DNA from: Pseudomonas sp. TH31 | GTDB taxonomy: Bacteria; Pseudomonadota; Gammaproteobacteria; Pseudomonadales; Pseudomonadaceae | Direction: 5' to 3' | DNA: 64,000 nucleotides | Assembly: GCF_016650815.1 (NCBI RefSeq) | Contig: NZ_JAEKEZ010000029.1 | Span: 372,001 to 436,000 of the forward strand | In this document: positions 1 to 8,613 of the stretch, piece by piece | How the letters are laid out: every line of letters starts with the position of its first letter | Numbering within the stretch: the stretch's first letter is position 1 | Notes under the pieces: model-generated | The model's database searches: none | What the model saw: only the letters and a program-made list of their open reading frames with translations | What the model was told of the DNA's origin: nothing | Translations under genes and position numbers: made by a program

Positions 1-263
1 GCCATCAGGCCACTCGTGCCGATCAGCCGCTGAACCTGCTGCCCACCGAGTACAAACTGCTGGAATTCATGATGCGCAATCCGGGGCAGATTCTGTCGCG
101 GATGATGATATTCGAAGAGGTCTGGGGTTATCACTTCGACCCCGGCACCAACCTCATCGATGTGCACATCGGCCGGCTGCGCAAAAAAGTCGACCCGTCC
201 GGCATAACGCCGTTGATCCGCACCATGCGCGGCTCGGGCTATGTGATTGCTGAACCGCTCTAA
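1..263 (+). CDS. OmpR/PhoB-family response regulator, C-terminal part only
   Basis: The reading frame is open from base 3 and ends at a TAA at 261-263. The visible 86 or so residues form a winged-helix effector domain of the OmpR/PhoB type: LLPTEYKLLEFMMRNPGQ, then the recognition-helix region with FDPGTNLIDVHIGRLRKKVD, and a terminal wing ending RTMRGSGYVI. The receiver domain and any partner kinase lie outside the window. It could regulate the RND efflux operon 1.3 kb downstream, but two lipoprotein genes on the other strand lie between, so that is only a guess. Family assignment is firm; the target is unknown. Confidence 0.9.
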   Translation, partial: HQATRADQPLNLLPTEYKLLEFMMRNPGQILSRMMIFEEVWGYHFDPGTNLIDVHIGRLRKKVDPSGITPLIRTMRGSGYVIAEPL

Positions 264-282
264 AGGTCAACGATGATGACCT

Positions 283-349
283 GTAGGAGCAAAGCTTGCT
301 CGCGATGGCGTCCTCGAAACCGCCATCGCGAGCAAGCTTTGCTCCTACG
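283..349. repeat. REP-type inverted repeat pair
   Basis: Two arms (TGTAGGAGCAAAGCTTGCTC and its complement, extended by CGCGATGGCG) face each other around a short loop. This is the usual paired REP hairpin layout of fluorescent pseudomonads. It lies between the regulator stop and the convergent lipoprotein gene, where it may also stop transcription. Confidence 0.85.
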
Positions 350-385
350 GGCTGGTGTTCGAAGCACCATCGTCGGCAAACCGGT

Positions 386-796
386 TTAACCGGGCATGCA
401 CTGGAAGTCGCCAGTCTGCGCCACTTGCTTGCCGTGGGAATCCTCAAGTCGCGCACTGACTTCCTGGCCCAGGCTCGATTCCACCAGTTGGTAATGTTCG
501 CCGGCCTTGAACTGGGTGTAATGGACCTTGCCTTCGCAATCCTGCTGATTCGAATCGCCACTCGGGAGCTCGAACAGCGTCACCGCCAAGTCATGTGCGC
601 CAGGGCTTACTTCAAAGAAGCGGCCGTCATCGATACGTTTGCCATCCACCCGTTCGGCCAACAGGTCATTGGGCGCTTCTTCCTGCAGCCCGATCCAGGC
701 CATGCCCGGATCGGCTTTGGGCATCGGGCCGGCACACGCGGACAACAGGCAGACCAGGCTCAAGCCCGGAATCAACAGCAGATGTTTAAGTGTCAT
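386..796 (-). CDS. small outer-membrane-type lipoprotein, copy A
   Basis: A 136-residue protein beginning MTLKHLLLIPG, with a type II signal peptide and lipobox LLSAC placing the acylated Cys near residue 21. I chose the start at 796 over an upstream ATG at 829 because a strong GGAAGG ribosome site precedes it and because the neighbouring paralogue starts the same way (MTLK). The mature part begins AGPMPKADP and contains a FFEVSPGAHDLAVTLFE stretch that resembles PEGA-like beta repeats ('pG.h.l.v'). Two Cys residues (DC and QC near the end) could form a disulfide. Function unknown. Its neighbour at 948-1352 is clearly a tandem duplicate. Confidence 0.75.
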   Translation of the reverse strand: MTLKHLLLIPGLSLVCLLSACAGPMPKADPGMAWIGLQEEAPNDLLAERVDGKRIDDGRFFEVSPGAHDLAVTLFELPSGDSNQQDCEGKVHYTQFKAGEHYQLVESSLGQEVSARLEDSHGKQVAQTGDFQCMPG

Positions 797-841
797 TGCA
801 ATGACCTTCCTTCCGGTAAAAAACTTCAAAACACCACAATC

Positions 842-935
842 CCTGTGGGAGCGGGCTTGCTCGCGAAAGCGGTGTGTCAGATAACATTCATGTCGACTGA
901 CACTTCCCCTTCGCGAGCAAGCCCGCTCCCACAGG
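842..935. repeat. REP-type inverted repeat pair (GGGAGCGGGCTTGCTCGCG class)
   Basis: The arms CCTGTGGGAGCGGGCTTGCT and the complementary CGAGCAAGCCCGCTCCCACA lie in inverted orientation around about 50 bases, between the two lipoprotein genes. The core sequence differs from the 283-349 pair, so it belongs to a different REP subclass. Confidence 0.85.
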
Positions 936-947
936 TTCTGTGCGGGC

Positions 948-1352
948 CTACGAGCACTTGAAGCTGTGGCTCTGCGCCACCTGATTGCCGTGGGAATCCA
1001 CCAGGCTGACGGCCGCCTTCAAGCCCTCGCTCGAGGCATTGATCTGATAGTGCTCACCGGCCTTGAACTCGCTGTAGTCGAGGCGGCCCATGCAATTGAG
1101 GTCTGTCGAGTTGCCATCCGCGCCGCTAAGCAGGGTCATGTCCAGACGATGAGCGCCTGGCTTGACCTCGAAATAACGAGCGTCTTGGACCGCCTTCCCA
1201 TCGATGCGCTCCGCCAGCAAATCGGCGCTCGCCGGTTGGTCCATGCCGATCCAGGCTTCGCTCGGGTCAGCCTTGGGCATCGGTCCGGCGCATGCCGACA
1301 ACAGGCACACCAGGCTCAGGCTCGGGATCAGTAACAGGGGTTTAAGCGTCAT
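948..1352 (-). CDS. small outer-membrane-type lipoprotein, copy B
   Basis: A 134-residue paralogue of the 386-796 product: MTLKPLLLIPSLSLVCLLSAC signal with lipobox, then AGPMPKADPSEAWIGM. The conserved blocks shared by both copies are LLAERIDGK, the YFEVKPGAHRLDMTL PEGA-like strand pair, FKAGEHYQ, DSHGNQVAQ, and a Cys near the C-terminus. It has no recognised enzyme motif. The two genes are tandem on the minus strand but separated by a REP pair, so they may be expressed separately. A periplasm-facing structural or binding role is plausible for the fold but unproven. Confidence 0.75.
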   Translation of the reverse strand: MTLKPLLLIPSLSLVCLLSACAGPMPKADPSEAWIGMDQPASADLLAERIDGKAVQDARYFEVKPGAHRLDMTLLSGADGNSTDLNCMGRLDYSEFKAGEHYQINASSEGLKAAVSLVDSHGNQVAQSHSFKCS

Positions 1353-1577
1353 TGAAAAACACCTCGCAAGTGGACGCCGATGCCGCCGTCAGGAGTGACG
1401 GTAGGCACTCGGCTTGAGGTTAAGAGTGGCGAGCCAGAGCGGTTCGGACAAATGAATCCGCATGAAAGGATTTTCAGGTAATCGTTAAAAATTTCTTCAT
1501 TCCGCGGAAGGCAAATCTTTAAGTAGCAAGCGCAAGACTGCCGAGAATTGCAATTCAAGACCTCGGAGGTTTACGGC

Positions 1578-4500
1578 ATGCTCGGGCTGGTAAAGACTGC
1601 ACTGCTCAAGCCCTACACGTTTATCGTGCTGGCAATTTTCATCTGCATCATTGGGCCCATGGCGGCCCTGCGCACACCCACCGATGTGTTTCCCGACATC
1701 GGCATTCCGGTGATCGCAGTGGTCTGGCAGTACAACGGCCTCGCGCCACAAGACATGGCCGGGCGGGTGATCTACACCTATGAGCGCTCGCTGAGCACCA
1801 CGGTCAACGACATCGAACACATCGAGTCGCAATCGCTTCCGGGCATGGGCATCGTCAAGATTTTCTTCCAGCCGGGTGTCGACATTCGTACCGCCAACGC
1901 CCAGGTCACGGCGGTGTCGCAGACGGTGCTTAAACAAATGCCGCCGGGCATCACGCCGCCGCTGATCCTCAACTACAGCGCCTCGACCGTGCCGATTCTG
2001 CAGATGGCGTTCTCCAGCCCGACGCTGTCGGAAGCGAAGATCCGCGACCTGGTGCAGAACAACATCCGCCTGCCGTTGACCTCGGTACCGGGCCTGGCGA
2101 TTCCTACGCCAATGGGCGGCAAGCAACGCCAGATCACCCTCGACCTCGACCCGCAAGCGCTGGCCGCCAAAGGCCTGTCGGCCCAGGACGTCGGCAATGC
2201 GCTGGCGGCGCAGAACCAGATCATCCCGGTGGGCACCGCCAAACTCGGCCCCAACGAATACACGGTGCTGTTGAACAACAGCCCAAAAGCCATCGACGAG
2301 CTCAACGACCTGCCGATCAAGACCGTCGACGGCGCTTTGATTACCATCGGCCAGGTCGCCCACGTGCGTGATGGCTCGCCGCCGCAGACCAACATCGTGC
2401 GAGTCGACGGTCGCCGCGCGGTACTGATGCCGGCGCTGAAGAACGGCAATATCTCCACGCTGTCGATCATCGATGGCATTCGCCAGATGCTGCCGCGCAT
2501 CAATGAAACCTTGCCGCCGTCGCTCAAGACTTCCTTACTCGGCGACGCTTCGGTGTTCGTCAAACAGTCGGTCGGCAGTGTGGCCAGGGAAGGCATCATC
2601 GCCGCGTTGTTGACCAGTGCGATGATCCTGCTGTTTCTAGGCAGCTGGCGTTCAACGCTGATCATCGCCGCCTCGATTCCGCTGGCCGTGTTGTCGGCCA
2701 TCGCCCTGCTCGCCGCCAGCGGCCAGACCCTGAACGTCATGACCCTCGGCGGGCTGGCATTGGCGGTGGGGATTCTGGTGGACGATGCCACGGTGACCAT
2801 CGAGAACATTAACTGGCACCTGGAACAAGGCAAAGCGGTGAACACCGCGATCCTCGACGGCGCGAAACAGATCGTCGGCCCGGCCTTCGTCTCGCTGCTG
2901 TGCATCTGCATCGTGTTCGTGCCGATGTTCCTGCTGCAGGGCATCGCCGGTTACCTGTTCCGGCCGATGGCGCTGGCGGTGATCTTCGCCATGGCCAGTT
3001 CCTTCATCCTGTCGCGGACACTGGTGCCGACCCTGGCGATGTTTCTGCTCAAGCCTCACGTGCCGGAACAAGGTCCGGGGCATCACCCGGAAGATGAGTT
3101 CATCAACCATCACGAGGGCGAACAGCACCGCAAGCTGCACCATCCGCTGCTGCAACGGGTACTGAATTTCCAGCAGGGTTTCGAGCGGCATTTCTCCAAC
3201 CTGCGGGACCGCTACTTCGGCCTGCTGGAACTGGCACTGGAATACCGCAAGCGCTTCCTGCTGGGTTTCCTTGCCTGTGTGCTGGCCTCGTTTGCGCTGC
3301 TGCCGAGCCTCGGCCAGGACTTCTTCCCGGCCACCGACGCCGGCGCATTGTCGCTGCATGTGCGCTTGCCACTGGGCACGCGTATCGAAGAAAGCGCTGC
3401 CGCGTTCGATCGCATCGAAGCACGGATCCGCGAGATCATTCCGGCCAGGCAACTGGACACCATCGTCGACAATATCGGCATCCCGCTGAGCGGCATCGAC
3501 ATGGCTTACAGCAACAGCGGCACCATCGGCCCGCAGGACGGTGACATACAAGTCAGTCTCAAGGCCGATCACAGTCCTACTGCCGATTACGTGAAACGCC
3601 TGCGTGAAGTGTTGCCCGAGAGTTTCCCCGGCAGCCACTTTGCGTTTTTGCCGGCAGACATCAGCAGCCAGATCCTCAACTTCGGCGCCCCGGCACCGCT
3701 GGACGTGAAAATCTCCGGGCCCAACGGCGATGCGAACCGCGCCTATGCCGTGGAACTGGAACGACGGCTGCAACATGTAGCCGGGATTGCCGACCTGCGA
3801 ATCCAGCAGTCCACCGGTTATCCGTCGCTGCAGGTCAACGTTGATCGGCTGCGGGCCAATGGCCTGGGTATCACCGAGCGTGACGTGACCAACAGCATGG
3901 TCGCGTCCCTGGCCGGCAGCTCGCAGACCGCCCCGACCTTCTGGCTCAACCCGGCCAACGGTGTGTCTTACGGGGTGGTCGCGGCCACCCCGCAATATCG
4001 CCTCGACAGCCTGCCGTCGCTGGAAGCGTTGCCGGTCACCGGTAGCGACGGGCAATCGCAGATCCTTGGCGGTCTGGCGAGCATTTCCCGAGTCCAGAGC
4101 CCGGCGGTGGTCAGCCACTACAACATCATGCCGACCCTGGATTTGTACGCCAACGTACAGGGCCGTGACCTCGGCGGCGTGGCCAAGGACATCCAGAAAG
4201 TCCTCGATGACACCGCTTCGATGCGGCCCAAAGGCGCGGTGATCAGCCTGCACGGGCAGATCGATGCGCTGCACGAAGCCTTCAGCGGTTTGAGCTTCGG
4301 CCTGCTCGGCGCGGTGGTGCTGATCTACTTGCTGATCGTGGTCAACTTCCAGTCCTGGGTCGATCCGTTCGTGATCATCACCGCCCTCCCCGCCGCGCTC
4401 GCCGGGATTGTCTGGATGCTGTTTCTCAGTGGCACCTCACTGTCGGTGCCGGCGCTGACCGGGGCCATCCTCTGCATGGGCGTGGCCACGGCCAACTCGA

Positions 4501-4811
4501 TTCTGGTGGTGAGTTTCTGTCGTGAACGCCTCGCGGAACACGGTGATGCCCTCAAGGCGGCGCTCGAAGGCGGCTACACACGTTTCCGCCCGGTGTGCAT
4601 GACCGCCCTGGCGATGATCATTGGCATGCTGCCGCTGGCCCTGTCCGAAGAACAGAACGCACCGTTGGGCCGTGCTGTGATCGGCGGCCTGATCCTCGCC
4701 ACCACCGCCACCCTGCTGTTCGTCCCGGTGGTGTTCAGCCTGGTCCACGGACGCCAATCTCGCGTTATCGCGCAAGAAAATATTGATGGAGAAAGCTCTC
4801 ATGTCGCCTGA
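1578..4811 (+). CDS. RND-family efflux pump permease
   Basis: About 1077 residues, the usual size for a proton-driven RND exporter of the AcrB/HAE superfamily, in the inner membrane. Start chosen at 1578 (MLGLVKTALLKPYTFIVLA) because GGAGG sits 8 bases upstream; an in-frame ATG at 1548 lacks such a site. Seen: TM1 near residues 13-32; porter domain with PTDVFPDIGIPVIAVVWQY; TM4-like helix with GILVDDATVTIENI carrying the acidic relay residues (DD); a second repeat starting near residue 555 (RKRFLLGFLACV). An unusual His-rich cytoplasmic loop (about residues 497-527, with HH, HH and LHH) separates the two halves. It heads a three-gene operon whose order, permease then adaptor then outer-membrane factor, differs from the common mexAB-oprM order. 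Substrate unknown. Confidence 0.9.
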   Translation: MLGLVKTALLKPYTFIVLAIFICIIGPMAALRTPTDVFPDIGIPVIAVVWQYNGLAPQDMAGRVIYTYERSLSTTVNDIEHIESQSLPGMGIVKIFFQPGVDIRTANAQVTAVSQTVLKQMPPGITPPLILNYSASTVPILQMAFSSPTLSEAKIRDLVQNNIRLPLTSVPGLAIPTPMGGKQRQITLDLDPQALAAKGLSAQDVGNALAAQNQIIPVGTAKLGPNEYTVLLNNSPKAIDELNDLPIKTVDGALITIGQVAHVRDGSPPQTNIVRVDGRRAVLMPALKNGNISTLSIIDGIRQMLPRINETLPPSLKTSLLGDASVFVKQSVGSVAREGIIAALLTSAMILLFLGSWRSTLIIAASIPLAVLSAIALLAASGQTLNVMTLGGLALAVGILVDDATVTIENINWHLEQGKAVNTAILDGAKQIVGPAFVSLLCICIVFVPMFLLQGIAGYLFRPMALAVIFAMASSFILSRTLVPTLAMFLLKPHVPEQGPGHHPEDEFINHHEGEQHRKLHHPLLQRVLNFQQGFERHFSNLRDRYFGLLELALEYRKRFLLGFLACVLASFALLPSLGQDFFPATDAGALSLHVRLPLGTRIEESAAAFDRIEARIREIIPARQLDTIVDNIGIPLSGIDMAYSNSGTIGPQDGDIQVSLKADHSPTADYVKRLREVLPESFPGSHFAFLPADISSQILNFGAPAPLDVKISGPNGDANRAYAVELERRLQHVAGIADLRIQQSTGYPSLQVNVDRLRANGLGITERDVTNSMVASLAGSSQTAPTFWLNPANGVSYGVVAATPQYRLDSLPSLEALPVTGSDGQSQILGGLASISRVQSPAVVSHYNIMPTLDLYANVQGRDLGGVAKDIQKVLDDTASMRPKGAVISLHGQIDALHEAFSGLSFGLLGAVVLIYLLIVVNFQSWVDPFVIITALPAALAGIVWMLFLSGTSLSVPALTGAILCMGVATANSILVVSFCRERLAEHGDALKAALEGGYTRFRPVCMTALAMIIGMLPLALSEEQNAPLGRAVIGGLILATTATLLFVPVVFSLVHGRQSRVIAQENIDGESSHVA

Positions 4812-5967
4812 TCAAAAACCGTCGCGCAAACGCCTGATGTGGGTGGGGGTCGGCGGCCTGACCCTGGCTGCGTTGCTGGTGGCCAACGGTCTGGCCGCCC
4901 GTACTCGCCATGAAAAAGCCGTGGCTGCCTGGACTGAAACCGCCGCCATGCCATTGGTCAGTGTGTTCCAGCCGCAACAGAACGTGCACGGCGACAGCCT
5001 GCGCTTACCGGCGCACCTGGAGGCGTGGAGCAAGGCGCCGATCCATGCGCGGGTCAGCGGCTACCTCAAGGACTGGAAAACCGACATCGGCACTCAAGTG
5101 AAGGCCGGACAGATCCTCGGGGAAATCGACAGTCCGGACCTTGATCAACAAGTCGCGCAAACCCACGCCCGACTGATCCAGGAACAGGCCAATGCGCGCC
5201 TCGCCGAGACCACCGCGACCCGTTGGCAGAACCTGCTGGCGACGCATTCGGTGTCGCGTCAGGAAGCCGATGAAAAACGCTCCAACGCTGCCGCCGCCAA
5301 AGCCAACGCCCAGGCGGCGGCCGCCGATTACGCGCGGCTCTCGGCGCTGGAAGACTACAAGACCATCCGTGCGCCGTTCGCCGGGACCATCACCGCGCGC
5401 AACACCGACATCGGCCAGTTGATCAAGGCTGACAACGACAGCGATCCCGAACTGTTCGACATCGCCGACACTCATCAACTGCGCCTGTACGTGCCGGTGC
5501 CGCAGAATTACGCCAGCGTGATCCGCCCCGGCATGCAGGCCGAACTGATCGTGCCGGAACACCCTGGCCAGCATTTCACTGCGCGGTTGATTGGCGACTC
5601 CACGGCCGTCGACCGACGCTCCGGGACCTTGCTCGCGCAGTTTGTCGCCGATAACCCGGACGGCGCCTTGTTGCCCGGCGACTATGCCGAGGCGACGTTG
5701 CAGATTCCGGCCGACACCCATGGCGTGAGTATTCCCGCCAGTTCGTTGATCTTCCGCGCCCAGGGCACTCAGGTCGCGGTGCTTGACCCGGATAACCACG
5801 TGCACTTGCGCGATATTCATATCGGTCTGGATCTGGGCGAGCGCCTGGTCATCGATCAAGGCTTGAAGCCTGCGGACCGGGTAGTCGACAATCCGCCGGA
5901 TGCCCTGCGTGAAGGCGATGTCGTGCAACTGGCCGACGCCGGAGGTGCCCATGCGCCCAAGGCTTGA
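4801..5967 (+). CDS. RND efflux periplasmic adaptor (HlyD/MFP family)
   Basis: A 388-residue membrane-fusion protein. The start at 4801 (MSPDQKPSRKRL) follows GGAG with good spacing and overlaps the permease stop by 11 bases, suggesting translational coupling; earlier in-frame ATGs at 4783 and 4786 are less well placed. One N-terminal TM helix (about 13-32), a lipoyl/barrel-sandwich half with HARVSGYLKDW and VKAGQILGEIDSPDLDQQ, an alanine-rich alpha-hairpin (about 115-180), the second lipoyl half (IRAPFAGTITARNTDIGQLI) and a beta-barrel to the C-terminus. It should join the upstream permease to the downstream outer-membrane channel. Confidence 0.9.
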   Translation: MSPDQKPSRKRLMWVGVGGLTLAALLVANGLAARTRHEKAVAAWTETAAMPLVSVFQPQQNVHGDSLRLPAHLEAWSKAPIHARVSGYLKDWKTDIGTQVKAGQILGEIDSPDLDQQVAQTHARLIQEQANARLAETTATRWQNLLATHSVSRQEADEKRSNAAAAKANAQAAAADYARLSALEDYKTIRAPFAGTITARNTDIGQLIKADNDSDPELFDIADTHQLRLYVPVPQNYASVIRPGMQAELIVPEHPGQHFTARLIGDSTAVDRRSGTLLAQFVADNPDGALLPGDYAEATLQIPADTHGVSIPASSLIFRAQGTQVAVLDPDNHVHLRDIHIGLDLGERLVIDQGLKPADRVVDNPPDALREGDVVQLADAGGAHAPKA

Positions 5968-7363
5968 GCTGCTGGTGATGGCGCTGGCCCTGCAAGGTTG
6001 TTCCATGGCACCGGTGTACAAGGCGCCAGCCATCGACTTGCCTGCGCAGTATCGCGAGCAGACCAGCGATGGTCCGTGGCATCTGGCGACCCCGGACAAA
6101 CAATTGTCGACGCAATGGTGGACGCTGTATCAGGACTCACGCCTGAACGACCTGCAACAGCAATTGCTCAAGGCCAACCCGGACCTGGCGGCGGCCCTCG
6201 CGCACTTTGATGCGGCGCAGGCCTATGCCGGTCAATTGCATGCCGGGCTATTCCCGCAGATCACCGCCAGCGCGCAGCCGTTGCGTCAGCGTCAGTCTGA
6301 CGACAAGCCATTGCGCGGCAGCGATCAGCCTTCGGTGTACAACAGCAACACCGCCGGTTTTGCGCTGAACTTCGACCTTGATCTGTGGGGCAGGATTCGC
6401 AATCAGGTGGCCGCAGGAGATGCCCAGGCCCAAGCCTCTGCGGACGATTTGGCGGCGGCCCGGTTGAGCCTGCAACAGCAATTGGCAACGCTGTACATCC
6501 AGCTTGACGGCCTGGATGCCCAGCAAACGATTCTCGCCAGCTCTCTAGATGATTACACCCAGGCACTGCAACTGACCCGCGACCGCTATGAAGGCGCCAT
6601 CGCCTCGGAACTGGACCTGACCCGCGCGCAAAGCCAACTGGCCGAGGCGCGGGCGCAACTGGACGATGTGCGGGCGCAGCGCGATCTGGCTGAACATGCG
6701 ATCGGGGAACTGGTTGGCCAACCGGCCAGTGTTTTCCAACTGAGTGCGAGCAACCAGTCGCTCGGTTTGCCGTCGGTCCCCGGCGCATTGCCCAGCACCC
6801 TGCTGCAACGCCGCCCGGACATCTCGGCCGCCGAACGTCGGGTGTTTGCTGCCAACGCCAACATCGGCGTCGCCCGCGCCGCGTGGTACCCGGACTTCAG
6901 CCTGACCGGCCTGCTCGGCGGGCAAACCGCCGGCAGCGGCAATCTGCTGGCCGCCGGCAATCGCTATTGGGCGCTGGGGCCGTTGGTCAATCTGCCGATC
7001 TTCGACGGCGGGCGCCTCGACGCCAACGAACGCCAGGCCAAGGCCGAATTCGAAGAAGCCGCCGCCCATTACCGCAGCCAGGTGCTGCGGGCGGTGCGCG
7101 AAGTTGAAGACAACCTTGCGCAACTGCGCGATCTGCAACGGGAGGCTGAGGATGAACAGGCGGCCGTCAATGCGGCGCAACAGACTCAGGCGCTGGCGAT
7201 GAACAGCTATGAAGCCGGGGCGGTGAATTATCTGGATGTGGTGACCGCGCAAACCTCGGCGCTTCAGGCCCAGCGGCGGCTGCAGACGTTGCAGACCCGG
7301 CAGTTGCAGGCGAGTGTCGGGTTGGTCGTGGCGCTGGGTGGGGGTTGGAATAGCGGGAGCTGA
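5951..7363 (+). CDS. RND efflux outer-membrane factor (OprM/NodT family lipoprotein)
   Basis: A 470-residue TolC-like channel. The start at 5951 (MRPRLELLVMALALQGC) has GGAGG directly upstream and overlaps the adaptor stop by 17 bases. The signal ends in a lipobox LQGC, so the protein is probably lipid-anchored. The two OEP repeats are visible: an early WTLYQDSRLNDLQQQLL segment and long Ala/Gln-rich helices, then a second half with LLQRRPDISAAERRVFAANANIGVARAAWYPDFSLTG, the hallmark of the family. Completes a tripartite pump with the two preceding genes; the operon ends just before a REP pair. Confidence 0.92.
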   Translation: MRPRLELLVMALALQGCSMAPVYKAPAIDLPAQYREQTSDGPWHLATPDKQLSTQWWTLYQDSRLNDLQQQLLKANPDLAAALAHFDAAQAYAGQLHAGLFPQITASAQPLRQRQSDDKPLRGSDQPSVYNSNTAGFALNFDLDLWGRIRNQVAAGDAQAQASADDLAAARLSLQQQLATLYIQLDGLDAQQTILASSLDDYTQALQLTRDRYEGAIASELDLTRAQSQLAEARAQLDDVRAQRDLAEHAIGELVGQPASVFQLSASNQSLGLPSVPGALPSTLLQRRPDISAAERRVFAANANIGVARAAWYPDFSLTGLLGGQTAGSGNLLAAGNRYWALGPLVNLPIFDGGRLDANERQAKAEFEEAAAHYRSQVLRAVREVEDNLAQLRDLQREAEDEQAAVNAAQQTQALAMNSYEAGAVNYLDVVTAQTSALQAQRRLQTLQTRQLQASVGLVVALGGGWNSGS

Positions 7364-7390
7364 GCGCGACATTGATGGTGGCAGTCCCGG

Positions 7391-7488
7391 CCCCATCGCG
7401 GGCAAGCCTTGCTCCTACGGGACTTGTGTCGAGCGTGGCATTTGTGAACGACACAAATCCTGTAGGAGCAAGGCTTGCCCGCGATGGC
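7391..7488. repeat. REP-type inverted repeat pair
   Basis: Arms CATCGCGGGCAAGCCTTGCT and AGCAAGGCTTGCCCGCGATG in inverted orientation flank about 40 bases immediately after the efflux operon. A transcript-end or mRNA-stabilising role is known for such pairs in Pseudomonas but not shown here. Confidence 0.85.
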
Positions 7489-7575
7489 GGTTGCGCAGGC
7501 ACCGCCAATCCCGAAACTGACCACTCCCGCCCAATCCCCGTATAATCGCGCTTTTTCCCCGAAGGCACCCCGCTC

Positions 7576-8046
7576 GTGGCAGATAAACGGTACAGCTGCA
7601 TTGGTTTGTATAACCCCAAGTCGCCGGAGAACGTCGGTTCGGTGATGCGCGCCGCTGGCTGTTATGGCGCGGCGTCGGTGTTCTACACCGGCAAGCGCTA
7701 TGAACGCGCCGCCGACTTCGTCACCGACACCAAGCGTGTGCACTACGACATTCCGCTGATCGGCATCGATGACCTGAAAAAGATCCTGCCGCTGGGCTGC
7801 ACGCCGGTTGCCGTGGAACTGGTGGAAGGCGCCCGTTCGCTGCCGGAATACACCCACCCGGACCGTGCCCTCTACATTTTCGGCCCGGAAGACGGCTCAC
7901 TGGATCAAGACATCCGCGACTGGTGCGAAGACGTGATCTACATCCCGACCACCGGCTGCATGAACCTCGCGGCCACAGTCAACGTCGTGCTCTACGACCG
8001 CATGGCCAAGGGCCTGAACACGCGCTCCGGTCCGAAATTCCGCTGA
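7576..8046 (+). CDS. SpoU/TrmH-family RNA 2'-O-methyltransferase
   Basis: A 156-residue SPOUT enzyme with a GTG start (MADKRYSCIGLY). All three SpoU motifs are present: motif 1 NPKSPENVGSVMRAA (Asn-Arg catalytic/RNA region), motif 2 YIFGPEDGSL and motif 3 IPTTGCMNLAATVNVVLYD, which build the trefoil-knot SAM site. It has no N-terminal RNA-binding extension, so it is the minimal form, as in TrmL-like tRNA enzymes. Sequence alone cannot fix which tRNA or rRNA position it modifies. Monocistronic. Confidence 0.9.
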   Translation: MADKRYSCIGLYNPKSPENVGSVMRAAGCYGAASVFYTGKRYERAADFVTDTKRVHYDIPLIGIDDLKKILPLGCTPVAVELVEGARSLPEYTHPDRALYIFGPEDGSLDQDIRDWCEDVIYIPTTGCMNLAATVNVVLYDRMAKGLNTRSGPKFR

Positions 8047-8123
8047 TTCACCGCACATTCGATGGAACAAGCGGCCCGCCCCGGCAGTCAGCTTAACTAT
8101 CCATTACTGCCTGGAGACAGATC

Positions 8124-8501
8124 ATGAGCGAACTCAAACGTGTAGAGCGCATTCAATCCACGCCATTCCAGACTTACCCTGACCAGAACGTCGAGGGCTG
8201 GGAACGCATCGGTTCCCTGGCCGGCGGCGTGGTAATGGTCGGCAAGGGCCTGCGTCGTGGCGGCGTGTTCGGTTTGATTCAAGTGGCGATTGGCGGCGTG
8301 GCGCTGGCCCGTGGCATCACCGGGCACAGTTCGGTGAAAAGCCTGCTGGAGAAAAGCCGGCAGGACATGAACCACGTGCGGGCGAAGATTCAGCGGGCGG
8401 GGGAAGAGTTGAGCCAGTTGAAGGCGAATGCCGAGGCGGCGACCAACACCGCGACCGTGACCGGGAATGATTCGTTGAAGTCGCCGAAAGCTGGGGGTTG
8501 A
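8124..8501 (+). CDS. DUF2892-like small inner-membrane protein
   Basis: 125 residues starting at an ATG preceded by GGAGACAGATC. The N-terminal half contains WERIGSLAGGVVMVGKGLRRGG followed by a hydrophobic segment (GLIQVAIGGVALARGITG), the pattern of DUF2892 proteins, which carry one or two short membrane segments. The C-terminal half is a charged, probably coiled-coil tail (SLLEKSRQDMNHVRAKIQRAGEEL) ending in a low-complexity Ala/Thr stretch. Function unknown. Confidence 0.7.
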   Translation: MSELKRVERIQSTPFQTYPDQNVEGWERIGSLAGGVVMVGKGLRRGGVFGLIQVAIGGVALARGITGHSSVKSLLEKSRQDMNHVRAKIQRAGEELSQLKANAEAATNTATVTGNDSLKSPKAGG

Positions 8502-8529
8502 TTCCGCCAAACCGGTCAAGCTTAAGAGC

Positions 8530-8607
8530 AAAAGATCGCAGCCTTCGGCAGCTCCTACGCAGGGTTTTGTATATACCTGTAGGAGCCGCCGAAGGCTGCG
8601 ATCTTTT
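8530..8607. repeat. REP-type inverted repeat pair (AGATCGCAGCCTTCGG class)
   Basis: Arms AAAAGATCGCAGCCTTCGGC and its complement face each other around about 20 bases, between convergent genes. The outer AAAA/TTTT lets it double as a bidirectional intrinsic terminator. The same unit recurs at 11321, 18324, 50106 and 61781. Confidence 0.9.
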
Positions 8608-8613
8608 GATTTT

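Noticed and set aside
2652..4274. 540-codon open frame on the minus strand inside the RND permease
   Set aside because: It is a His/Gln/Arg-rich mirror of a high-GC coding frame; the plus-strand frame encodes a clear RND protein, so this is a shadow. The same applies to long frames opposite dapA, bamC, nadB, purC and eptA.
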